A stretch of DNA of 64,000 bases from NCBI GenBank assembly GCA_932521035.1, contig OW051495.1, positions 7,812,001 through 7,876,000 of the forward strand, in the 5' to 3' direction. The position numbers and the translations under genes are program-made. Below are positions 54,387 through 64,000 of this stretch, one piece after another. The stretch comes from Oscheius dolichura (Eukaryota > Nematoda > Chromadorea > Rhabditida > Rhabditidae). Numbering within the stretch: position 1 is the stretch's first letter; each line of letters starts with the position of its first letter. The notes under the pieces were generated by a model, which was given only the letters and a program-made list of their open reading frames with translations, was not told the DNA's origin and searched no databases.

Positions 54387-55993
54387 ATCGCTTCTTCGAA
54401 AGACTCCACTTCTGGAAGACGGGCCCAAAGAGATTATGGTTTCTCTTGCCTAGGGAGAGACAATTTCTAACCAATTTGCTGTCATTGTTTGACTTTTACG
54501 GGTTCTGTTATCACATGGATTGACGAATGAAGAGACTTTTAAAGTATGAAAAACGAAACGAATGCCTATTTATGATTTTATATTTTTTTTCCGATTGCGG
54601 ACAATTCAGCTCATTTTTTTTCTGATTTTCCTCTGATACAGATTTCAAAGCAAACAAACGACATTTATGAATAGCCCAGTACCATCCGAGAATTTGGGGA
54701 TATCGACCATTTTTGACCATCATACCAAGGAGCTCACGAGGAAAACGAGGAGAACCGGTCTTGTTTCAAGGATACCCCAGGAAAAACAAAGCATAGCTCG
54801 AAATTTACCAGGCCCGGGATTTTAGCTGACTGAAAATCTAAAACCCGATCCCGATCCGGTGCTAAAATCCCTAAAAAAAACTTTGAGAACAAATAGAAAA
54901 AACAAATAGAACCAAAACGATATTTTATACACGAAAATCTACAGATATCACGAGATGAGAGTAGCGGGAGACTATTCTGGCTCGGCGGCGGTCTTCTACC
55001 ATTTTCCCAGGGTGGAGCATCTAGTTGTCGGAAGGTGTGCCGGTACTGTGTCATATATTCGCGCTCCTTCTCGTCGAAGGGCTCTTCCTTTCCAATCAGG
55101 ATGGCTCTGGAGGATTACAATGTCGAAATATTGACGGCGCCAAGCTTATCTTGTTAGACAAGCCGGTAACAAGAAATAATTCAATTTTTCAAACCCTTTT
55201 TAAACTCCGAGTGTCCATTATTAGAAACTGGATGCTTCCTTTTATAAGGAGGGCGTGAATAAAAGAAACGGAGAGGGAAAAATGGAGGAGGCTGCGATTT
55301 CTTGAGAACAAGTATGCCTCCGGCCGTCTTCGACGGCGTGGTGGCTAAAGACCCTTTACAGTCAGATCTGTATAGACAGGTCTTCTTGATTCCAACCGTC
55401 TGTTTTTTTAATTTTTCTGCGTCTCTTTCATTTGACCTGTGAATCTACACAGACGACAGGTCTTACAGACAGGCACACTGACATCTGCCCATTATTAGGG
55501 TACGATTCTAGGCCCCTGAAAGACGTCGTCCTTTTCCTCTTTCTATATTTTGGTTCTTGAGCCAAATTTAACCAACTAACAAGACTAGTTTCCAAGCCGA
55601 CCACCTTGCATGCAAGCTACTAGGAGAAGACGTCTCCCTGTGTACATACAGTCTCTCGCCGTTTTCTAGGTGACTCCCAAAGGTTTTCGCTTCCTCAACT
55701 CTCAATTTAACGTTCAAAAACACAAGAGAAGTACTAAAAAATCTGCAGCCGAATCTGTTTCCAAGCCTAAAACCACCCTCTTCCTTTCTTCCCGCCTAAA
55801 AATGGATGGTTAGAAGCGTTGCCGTGCAACGCGAAGGCCTTTCCCACATCGTTTTGCTCTTCCTCAGCTGTACTTCTTTTCGTCTCTAACCTTCCTCCTC
55901 CATTTATTTTATATCTTTAGCCATATTCACCCAAATGGCGGATCAGTGAACCGTGATTTAGTCTAACTTCCGCCCAGCTGTAACCAGCCAGCC
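54387..55993. other. 1.6 kb without a firm gene; two coding-like exons on minus strand
   Basis: On the minus strand, 55106-55000 reads ILIGKEEPFDEKEREYMTQY then RHTFRQLDAPPWEN between a CTCCAG acceptor and a GTAGAAG donor, and can join in phase to 54870-54734 (ILAPDRDRVLDFQ...). The composition looks like real protein, but I find no start exon and no family. On the plus strand 55313 begins MPPAVFDGVV..., also coding-like but unlinked. TATA-like and CCAAT-like matches are not convincing. Confidence 0.3.
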
Positions 55994-58353
55994 ATGGCGT
56001 CTAAACCTCTAATGGACCGCAGCTATGAGGTCGGTTTTTATACTCCTGCTTTTCAGATTTTAAGAATTCTTTTTCAGAGGTTTAGAAAGTACCAAAATGA
56101 TGTGGAAGCGCACCTCCTGAAGGTGGACGAGGCGATGGATGAGGAAATTAACAATCTGGTAGGGCATTTGTTCATTTTATCCAGGAAAAGAGCATTTTAC
56201 AGAAAAGGAAGATCAAAGACATAAAAGAAGCTGTGAATAGAAGTAGTTCCCAAGAAAGGCAGCACGTAAAATTGACAGAAGCCGCCAAAAAAGAAGCAGA
56301 TAACCATAACCAGGTTATTCAATCACTCCTGGAAGAACAGCAGAACAGAGAACGGAACAAGGATGTCTATCAGAAGGAAATAGAAGACCACGAGAGGGAT
56401 ATGAAATGGCTGGAGAATGATTGCGACGAACTGCGGGAACAGCTGGACCAGCTGAACTATGAAATTAAGCAACTGGAGGACGACTTGAAGGCGAGAGAAC
56501 TTAGCGGAGAGAAGAAGAGTCACAAGAATTGGGAGAATAAAATGGAAGAATCGCTGGAGAAGCTGAAGCAGAAGAAAGCTGCTCAGGTACGGTAGGAACA
56601 ACTACGGAGACTGCCAGGCTCCGAAAATGAGTACATTCGCTTCGGGACCACTGTATACTGTGGGCTCTTGGTTGTTGTAGCCGAAAAAGAAGGAACCGTC
56701 TCGTTTTAGGATGCAGCAACCCGTCGACTCCGAAAAGACGCTCGATTTGTGGAAGAAGCTCTGGAAAGAGTCGATAACCGGATGTTGGAAGAGATCAGGT
56801 AACATGCTACAACGATTGGATAAGTTTTTCATCCAGGAAACACCAATCACAGTCTGAGAACCTCGAAAGGAAGACGGGTATCTTTGCCAATGAGAGAATC
56901 AACGCGGTGGATGAATTCCAGGGAGTGCTCAAGTATTTCACTAATAATGAGAATGGGGACGTCAAGGAGGACAGAAAAGTACAGGTCGGGCTCTTTTTTC
57001 TTTTTTTTTAAAAGGCCGACAGGATCCTGAAGTTTTGCTCTATAGTTCCACTGGGCACTTCATAATCTAAAAACTTCCAGCTCGAAGTTTTTGACAATTC
57101 ACAATGAGTTTGTTTCTAGGCTGTAAACCACAACAATTCTCTTCTTGTCGGGCTGCTGAAGAACGACTGTGATAAAATGGTCACGGAGACAAGGAACCAA
57201 AGAAGAGAGACTCAAAAGCTGGAAAGAAGCAATAGTGAGCTGAAAAAAGTCATTACGGTTAAGGAAGTAGGAATGGATTTTTTTCAGAAGTTTGAGGATC
57301 TCGTCGAGCAATATGAGGAATTGAAAGCCCAAAAAGCTGATGGAATTTATCGAGACTTTGCTCTAGAGTCCCTAGTCTTCCAAGACCAGAAGAAGCGCCT
57401 AAAGGAGAAATTCACAAGGAGAGAAAAGGAAGCCGACGACCTTTTAGGGACCTATAATCGCTCTGTAGGCCTTTCTTTTTGAGAAACAGCCTCTTTTAGA
57501 AGCTAAAATTCAAGCGAAATCGAATGGATCGGCATGATGTTAAAAAGGATGACGGAAAGCTGGGAGAGCTCAAGAAAGAGTTGGTGAATGCAACAAGGAG
57601 GGAAACGGCGTTGAGAGCAAAATTGGAGAGACTCGGAGAGAAGAACCTTGTAATGGAGGATGAGATAGCTAAACAGCGACGGATTTTAGAGGAAATGGGG
57701 AACGAGGTCAAGAAAATTGACGAAGATGTACCGGCGAATGGTGAGCTGGCTTTCCTTTTGACTGGAATACAGTAACCACAAAAATTAGATGAGCTGGTAA
57801 TCGACAGCGTGACCGTATCCACAGATGAGGACCGAATGAAAACCCAGTTGGAAAAGAAGGAAGCCGAGTTGGAAGAGATCCTGGAGAGGCTGGAGCTCTC
57901 CAATGAGCAGGAACAGAAAAAACTTCAGGATTTGAGGTGCCTTTTCTCCAGTTTTTCACTGTATGACTGTAACAATTTTTAGAGACTCGCTGTTCACATT
58001 AAATTCCAAGTATCAAAGCCTTTCTTCCAAAAGAGACACCCTTCCCGATTCAGAAGCGGCCGATTTGAAAAAAGAGATCAAACATCTGAAACAAGAGGAG
58101 TCTTCCCTAAATAAAACGATTGCTCAACTTCAACGGGTAGGCATTTTTTTAATTCATAAAAAAACTGGGAAATTATTCTACTTTATAGGAAATGCAACTT
58201 TCATTAATTAGACGAGAAGCAGCTGTAGGAAAAGCTCAATCCGTCGTACCATTGACTACCAATATTCGAGGAGAGCGGAAAGAAGAACTGGAATCATTAC
58301 GAAGACGAGTAGAAGAGAAGAGAAAGGAGCTGGAAAAGATTCTTGTCGAATAA
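55994..58353 (+). CDS. long coiled-coil protein, unknown function
   Basis: Eleven exons: 55994-56029, 56078-56158, 56203-56586, 56710-56798, 56837-56984, 57120-57257, 57288-57464, 57500-57740, 57789-57936, 57983-58136 and 58189-58353; 586 residues. Apart from the first 12, nearly the whole protein is predicted by eye to be coiled coil: heptads rich in Glu, Lys, Leu (EIKQLEDDLKARELSG; MEDEIAKQRRILEEMGNEVK; VEEKRKELEKILVE). A short less helical hinge is near TNNENGDVKED. There is no motor, CH, or kinase domain and no membrane segment. It is likely a cytoskeletal, centrosomal or chromosomal scaffold. The length recalls NDC80-class proteins, but the CH domain is missing. The 30 bp intron at 57258-57287 could be retained in frame. 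It converges on the Sre receptor. Confidence 0.8.
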
Positions 58354-59061
58354 ATTTCCCCTATTTTGCTTCTGGCACATTTAACAACAAGAGAGAAACT
58401 ATTATTTATTCATTCCTTACATATTTTTACAATAATCTAGTAGATATGTCCAGGGCCTCATTCGCCCGTCTCCTCGTCGCCGCTGCCTTCGTCTTCCACG
58501 GCAGTCTCCATCTTCCACAAAACACCTTCTCTCCTTTTTATCCTCCGTCCAAGTAGAGCGTCCAAGATGCTTACCATGAAGATTCTTGGCCATATGAATG
58601 GTGAACAGGCTCGACAAGACAAAGGTATAAAGGCGTCACAGTTTTGCAACAGTTTTGAATAAAGACGATCCTCCTGCCGAGACTTTACGGGTGCAGTGAA
58701 TAAAACTATCGAAGACCGAGCCTAACTGATCTTCCAGAAATGACCCACACTACCCCCTCTGTTCTCCCTATTTCCAGATTTGCCTTCCAGAAGATGAAAG
58801 TTCAGGACCATGAGGTCATCACTACAACTGGTTGAGTCATTTGGTTTTATTTACTCTGCTCAATGACCAAACATTTAGTTTATTCATTTTCCAAATAAGG
58901 AAAATAGAGAGAGAGAGAGATCTACAATATACTGACAACAATAATGATTATACCAGCGTCAAAATCACAAGATAGATGAGATCAATAACAAGCATTCAAA
59001 AACCCGAGGTCAAATAAGCACGCACTAATGATTGTTGCATAAGTTATGAATATTTTTTAGA
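58354..59061. other. convergent 3' region
   Basis: About 700 bp between the ends of the coiled-coil gene (+) and the Sre gene (-). Contains a truncated family A element (58607-58696) and a short (GA)n run at about 58906-58920. No gene is seen. Confidence 0.5.
58607..58696. mobile_element. MITE family A, left end degraded (copy 5)
   Basis: The interior and right end match the copy at 12058-12159 (TTTGAATAAAGA, then GCCGAGACTTTACGGGTGCA), but the left inverted repeat survives only as GCTCGACAAGAC. It lies in the gap below the coiled-coil gene. Confidence 0.75.
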
Positions 59062-61095
59062 TTACGCGGTGTCGACAATAAAACTAGAGGAATTACTGTG
59101 CGGAGCGGACGAAGAACAGAGGGGAATGTAAGGTGGGGAGTAGAAATATCGAAGTGTGATGCGAACATTGTCTACAGCTCGGCGGAGGAGACGGTCATCG
59201 AAGAAGAGCAGAATCAGGGGAAGGATCAGGGTGATGGGAGCACTGCTCAGGAACCAGATTGCCTGTAAAATGGTGGTTTTAACAAATTTACCCCTAAAAT
59301 TTGCATCTCTTTCACAAAATTCGCATTCCACTCCCCTAACTCGCTCTTTTCCGCCCAAAATCTGTTCCAGCCTCTTGTTTCTCTATTTTTCCCATTACTT
59401 ACCGACTGAAGTATCCTTTCCACCTCGTCCTCAGTCTTTGCCTCCACGTAGAAGATTCCCACCAGTGGCGGAAGCAGACAGAAGACGCACATTGCCCTCA
59501 TGCCCTTGAGTAACAGTTCACACGTCAACGCGTTCTCTCTCAGCTGATATCGTGGCGAGATGGATGAATAATTATTCTCAATGTACTCTTTCTTAGCGGC
59601 TTCATTTTTCTATAAAAACGTTTCTGTTTCATTAAGTTTTTGCCATCCAAGTCTCACCTGAATCAAGAGTTCGAAATGCTTCGAGCAGATAAATGAGAAT
59701 ATGGCCATGATGATATTTCCACCATTTCGTAAGAATATTGGTGTTTTTTGTGCCCGTAGTTCACACGCTAATTGGCTGTTTCTCTCGGCCCAAACAAAAC
59801 TGGCATAATAAGGAATTAGCAAGACGAGTGGGAAGCTCTGAAAGTGGCGTTGTTTGTGTCTAGGAACGATGGAAGAAACTTACCAAAAAGAGGCCAAAAT
59901 ACTCCAAGTTGGGAGTATTTTCCACGTGTTCGTATTGAGTGTACTTCAGAGTGGCGAGATTCCGCTCCACTACCGTGGCTATAGGGTAGAAGCATAGGAG
60001 AATACATGAATAGAGGGGCAGTTGCCAGATGAAGCCACAACCGTACTCGGGGAGGAATGCCTGAAAAATACAGTAAGACATTCTTTACACTTTAAAACGA
60101 AGGGTAAAGTGTACTGTAGGGTGTGGTTCCCGAGTTTTCGACGAGTCTACCAAGAGGATTTCTGACAGGTCCCGAAACGAAACCCCAATCCATATGGAGT
60201 TTTTGGGCTTTTCCGACCTTTTACGGGTATGTTTTTTTGGATTGAGCTCCTCCATGCTGCTGCCAGAAGGCTCCCGGGTCCCATTAATTTGAACCGATAA
60301 TTAAAGCAAGAACTTCCCCATTTCCCCTTGCTAACGTGTGCTCATTCCCTTTGCAGCTTGATGTTGTTCTGCCTATTTCCGTTTCTTATAAACCAAAGGA
60401 TGTCTCTACTCTCTCTGCCCTGATTCAATTTCCGCCACTTCCGGGAAATAACTCCAAAACTAATTGAGTAGCTATTGCAGGAGGACTGACTAATACCCAG
60501 AACGGATTTCTTAAGGATTACTGGGGTGCTTGGATGGAAATGAGAAAAGGGTTGAACTCGAAACGGGAGCGAAATGGAACAAGAGGATAGAGTAGCGTTT
60601 CATTTTAAAGGATTGACCGGAGAACTTTTTTGAATTGAATCTAGCGTAAAAATGCGTTCAAATTGCCGCGAATATTACCCAACGATTACGGTCTATACAA
60701 TAATGTTTCCAAATTAAAGAAATACCCACCATATAGCTGTCCTCTCCTCGATTCCAATCCTTGAAGAATAAATAGCTCCTGACAATATTGTATCCCGAAG
60801 CGAAGATCAGCGCCAGTGTCATGTTCCTCAACAGTACCCGCAAATGTACATGGTATCCTTTGTAGACTCTCATAACGGAGAAGATAATACAGTTTAGAAT
60901 GAGGGCAATAAGATGGACAGCTGAAAATAACCGGTAAAAATAGCAAACATTGTCAAGATGAACCAGCCCCCTGCGATACTTACCTAATTCAAATCCAAAC
61001 AGGCCGTGAATAACCTGAGCGGTTTTCACCGCTTCGTCGGTCGGCTTGCTGACAACTTCGAAGTCGTCGGAAAGGGGAGAAGGAAGCTCATCCAT
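59062..61095 (-). CDS. Sre-type seven-transmembrane chemoreceptor
   Basis: Six exons: 61095-60984, 60920-60730, 60060-59884, 59837-59658, 59609-59403 and 59262-59062; 355 residues. The Sre hallmark PIATVVERNLATLKYTQYE in the TM3-TM4 region is clear, followed by two long hydrophobic blocks, YQLRENALTCELL and a C-terminal TM7 (ITLILPLILLFFDD) with a Ser-rich tail. The N-terminus is acidic and Ser/Pro-rich (MDELPSPLSDDFEVV). Sre receptors are nematode-specific and expressed in sensory neurons such as ADL; the ligand is unknown. Intron 2 is 669 bp; the others are 46-140 bp. The frame is intact. It is unrelated to the Str pair at 26.6-31.9 kb and lies alone in this window. Confidence 0.9.
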
Positions 61096-63669
61096 AGCGG
61101 TGTCACTCAGTCACTCGATGTCCCCCTCTCTCACTCTGAAAGGATTGCCTTGTTAATTAATGGGCGTGACAATTTACGCATGACAGATTTCAAGAACAGA
61201 AGAAGAAACGGGAAAAAGGAAGGAGATTGAGGGGGAACACATAAAGTAGATTAGAAGATAGAGAGGGGCAGGGTCCAGAATACGGTAGATATTAGAGCTT
61301 ATGGGATAATAAGACAGCCAAGGGGATATAAAGTAGAGAAAAATGGCTACGACTGAGAGTGTGAGTGTTCTTGACGTAATAAACACAACGGTTCACCATG
61401 GTGATACACATATACGGGTGTGAGCAAAACAACACTTGTACTTTTGTTGTAAGTCTAAAGAAAAGTTTTATACAGTGGTTTTGAACGATCAAAAGAATGG
61501 TTTGGTTGTAGATTGGAATAGGACCGAAATCGAAGGTTGCGGAATCCTGGGATGCCGCCCAATCCACAATTTTCAGTAATATTGGCCCGCTGTCAATGGA
61601 AAATGGGGAAAGGATCAATTTTTAAGGCCAAAAATTGAAACCAACTGTGGGTCAAGAATTTTGGGTCAAATACGGAGCCTGCGGTTCAAAGAGCGATGGA
61701 TTTATAGAAAAGCAGCGCTTTTCTTCCGTTTGAAACAGATTATATCCGGTAGAGATAATTGGTTTGACGAGAAAATGAACTGATGACGGCAGCGAGAGCT
61801 ATTCGGGTGGGAGAATTTATTCATTTGACGTAAAAAATCGCGGTGGGGGGAAATTGACATGGTTGCGAGCACAAAGTAGATATTTCCGTCCTTTAAAAAT
61901 AAAATAAAAGCCTTTTTCGAAGGAGAAAAATCCTGGGTTAGAGTGAGAGAGAGCGGAAGAATAATGCATAACACAATTTTCTCAGAACCTCGTGAGGACC
62001 TAGCATATTCACGACGAGCGGAGTTCAAAAATTGAGATCCCAGTTGGAGAGCAAAAACAGGATAAAGTTGTTTGAAATAGAGTGATAATGGTGAGAAAAA
62101 TGGACGGAAAGAGAAAACTGGTAACATGCGGGAATCGCGGGTGAGATGACTAAAGTGTTCGGCGATAAAATGGGTCTAGCCTGGAGAGAGAGAGAGGGAG
62201 AGGGAGGCGAGCTGTTAAAACCATATGTTTCGAGGTTGCTCTTTCAATCTGTCTTTCTCGTTCTCTCCAGGGTGGGAAAAATCCCCCCTCGTGATGGAAA
62301 TCCGCGAGAAAACAAGGAGGTCAACACATATTTGCTGATTAATATAGGGAGGAAAAATGATTAAACTTGTTAGGAGGAAGGGGCATGGGGAAAGCGGGTG
62401 CCAGTCTACCTCACTAATAGAATAAATGGAATAAAGGCGTGGCTCCTGCTGACGTTGGGAAGAAATCACCTGGAATTTTTAATTCAGCAAGGAGAAAAGA
62501 AGAAGAAAAATGGATTAAAAGAAAGGAAGCGAGGGGAACGTGGCTTTCGGACAGCATCCCATAAAATATATTCATGGTTCAGCCCTCCCCGCCGCCATCC
62601 CCCTCTCGCTCTCTCCCTCTCTTTTCCGTCGTTTTTGGCTCTTCATCTAGATGCATGATAGTCCAGGGCGCGTAGAGATCGATAAGACACCGCGAAGGGA
62701 GAGGAAGGGTAGAACCTTGTGACGGGAGAGAGGAGGGCAGGGTCCCTCTCTCTGTCTCTCTCCTGAAAGCTGCTTCACGTCACAAAAACCTTCCACTTGA
62801 AGGAGAAGGAAAGGGCAACAAGAACACGAGGATACACGCGACCATCATAGCTGACGAGTATCAAGCCGTTTGATTTGGAATTAGAACGGGCAGACATAAA
62901 CAACGTCTCCGATTCCTTCTGTAATTCATCTGAGGCTCATTAACGCACACTTTGTCATACATATTTCTTCTCTTATTTTTCACAGCCAGTTAGAGAGTTA
63001 ATTAGCACACAAAAAGGTCACACATGATGAAAGTACGAAAAGGAGAGATTTTCTGAGAAGGACAGGGAAATAGTTTAGAAATGTGAAGGGGAGCAGATAA
63101 AATGCTGGAGAAAATTATGAAACTAGCGGAAGAAAAGAAATGAACCGGAAGAATCTGAAGTCTTCCTTGGCCCACAATAAAGCTTTCTACACCATTTAGG
63201 AGGTCTTTCAGGTCGCTTTGAAGGTTTTCAAGGATCAAGTAAGGCTCCTAGAACAACTTTCTAAATACTCCTAGGCCTTCCAGAGGCTATGGCTATCTAC
63301 ACGCTTCCAAAATTTCCTACTAGCTAAAAGCGACCCATAATGTTTCCCAACTGATGATTTCAGCTGCCCCAACTGGACAAATCCCTTGCTACTGGAGGTT
63401 ACTGGATTCAAAGGCCCTTTCTCGGATAATTGGCTCCAAAAATCATCCAAATCCTGTTCCCCATCCGATCCCCCTCCCCCTTTATTTCCATACCATGGCG
63501 TCATTTTTCTTTGCGTTCTTTCTTTCTCTCCCCGGCAGCTCTGTGTCACTGTTCCCCATCCGCTCTCCCCCAAATCCAGCTGATTACACAAAAAAGGGAT
63601 TCAGTATAAATGGCTCCCTTTCATTTTTGTCTTTCCCGTCATCATTCGACCGCCTAAACATTCTCAAAT
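61096..63669. other. 2.6 kb intergenic, no supported gene
   Basis: Between the divergent Sre (-) and right-edge secreted (+) starts. GA-rich stretches (e.g. 62180-62205) and a CT-rich stretch near 62585-62640 are present. A 141-codon minus frame (61702-62127) looks like chance. No repeats with clear ends. Confidence 0.4.
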
Positions 63670-64000
63670 ATGCACCGTTAGTCATCGCTTTTTTGAGGGG
63701 AAAATAGCCGGCTTTTTATAGTATTTTTATTTGGACTGTTTGCTGTCGTTGCGGGTAATAGGATCATCGATGATACTTATCTGATGACAAGGAATAAGAG
63801 GCAGACTTATTACATCTGTGGAACTTATCCGAATTATATCTATTCTACTACACGTAAGTCCTTTTTTTGACACTAGACAAGACGAAAAGACTCCAAATTA
63901 CCGTCATCCCGTATAAGAAAAGGACAACGACTTCAAAAAGGGTAAAAATGGATTAAAACTTCACAATTTGAGCTTTTGGGTTAGCCGATGACTTCGAAAT
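63670..64000 (+). CDS. 5' end of a small secreted protein, truncated by the window edge
   Basis: A 7-base first exon (63670-63676, ATGCACC) joins through a 45 bp GTTAGT...TTATAG intron to exon 2 at 63722-63853. Together they give a signal peptide, MHLFLFGLFAVVAG, then NRIIDDTYLMTRNKRQTYYICGTYPNYIYSTT. A dibasic RNKR could be a processing site. After the GTAAGT donor at 63854 the next exon is unclear: a short intron could lead to a stop within the window, or the gene may continue beyond 64000. I recognise no family. Microexons of this kind in front of the signal peptide are seen in nematodes but are hard to prove from sequence. Confidence 0.4.

Noticed and set aside
55994-58353. NDC80 or NUF2
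   Set aside because: The length and coiled coil are similar, but the N-terminal CH domain is absent and no upstream exons encode it.

Overview
The window is nuclear DNA of a nematode, most likely a rhabditid (clade V) relative of Caenorhabditis. The evidence is very short GT-AG introns (mostly 37-48 bp) with TTTTCAG/TTTTAG acceptors, acceptor-like sites directly before many start codons (as in spliced-leader trans-splicing), and nematode-specific families: Str- and Sre-type chemoreceptors, a C-type lectin and an nlp-18/nlp-20-type neuropeptide precursor. I rebuilt exon-intron structures by hand from splice sites, reading phase and family knowledge; no transcript or database search was available. 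I see no rRNA, tRNA or CRISPR array.

Left third (1-26.5 kb): a C-type lectin running off the left edge (-), a small cysteine-containing secreted protein (-), a Pro/Gln-rich hypothetical (+), an arylacetamide-deacetylase-like esterase (-), a copine with a proline-rich tail (-), a 4.4 kb gene-poor stretch with two small DNA elements, an SH2-tyrosine kinase of the Fer/Fes type (-), a basic/proline-rich protein with an RVxF motif (+), and an SLC22-type organic cation transporter (+) whose 1.5 kb intron 6 holds an oppositely oriented gene for a 72-residue protein that is 44% histidine.

Middle (26.6-47 kb): two Str-type chemoreceptors (-), a protein with duplicated Lys/Ala-rich tail exons (-), a type I membrane protein resembling receptor L-domain proteins (+), a secreted protein of Cys-punctuated polyproline repeats (-), then a housekeeping block: nucleoporin NUP35 (npp-19, -) divergent from CPSF30 (cpsf-4, +), followed on the same strand by a PCGF/mig-32-type RING protein and a TMEM115 homologue. 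The short gap between cpsf-4 and mig-32 looks like an operon. The mig-32 gene has two versions of one exon that cannot both be used in frame.

Right third (47-64 kb): an FAFA-peptide neuropeptide precursor (+), a gene-poor stretch holding a candidate 49-residue membrane microprotein whose intron contains an 826 bp palindromic mariner-like element, a 586-residue coiled-coil protein (+), an Sre-type chemoreceptor (-), and the start of a secreted protein at the right edge (+). Non-autonomous DNA elements recur throughout: five copies of one TIR family, two TTAA-flanked elements and the mariner-like foldback.

No new multi-gene system is evident. The best candidates for something undescribed are the nested His-rich gene, the mutually exclusive-looking mig-32 exons, the Cys-polyproline secreted protein, the microprotein and the tandem basic exons.
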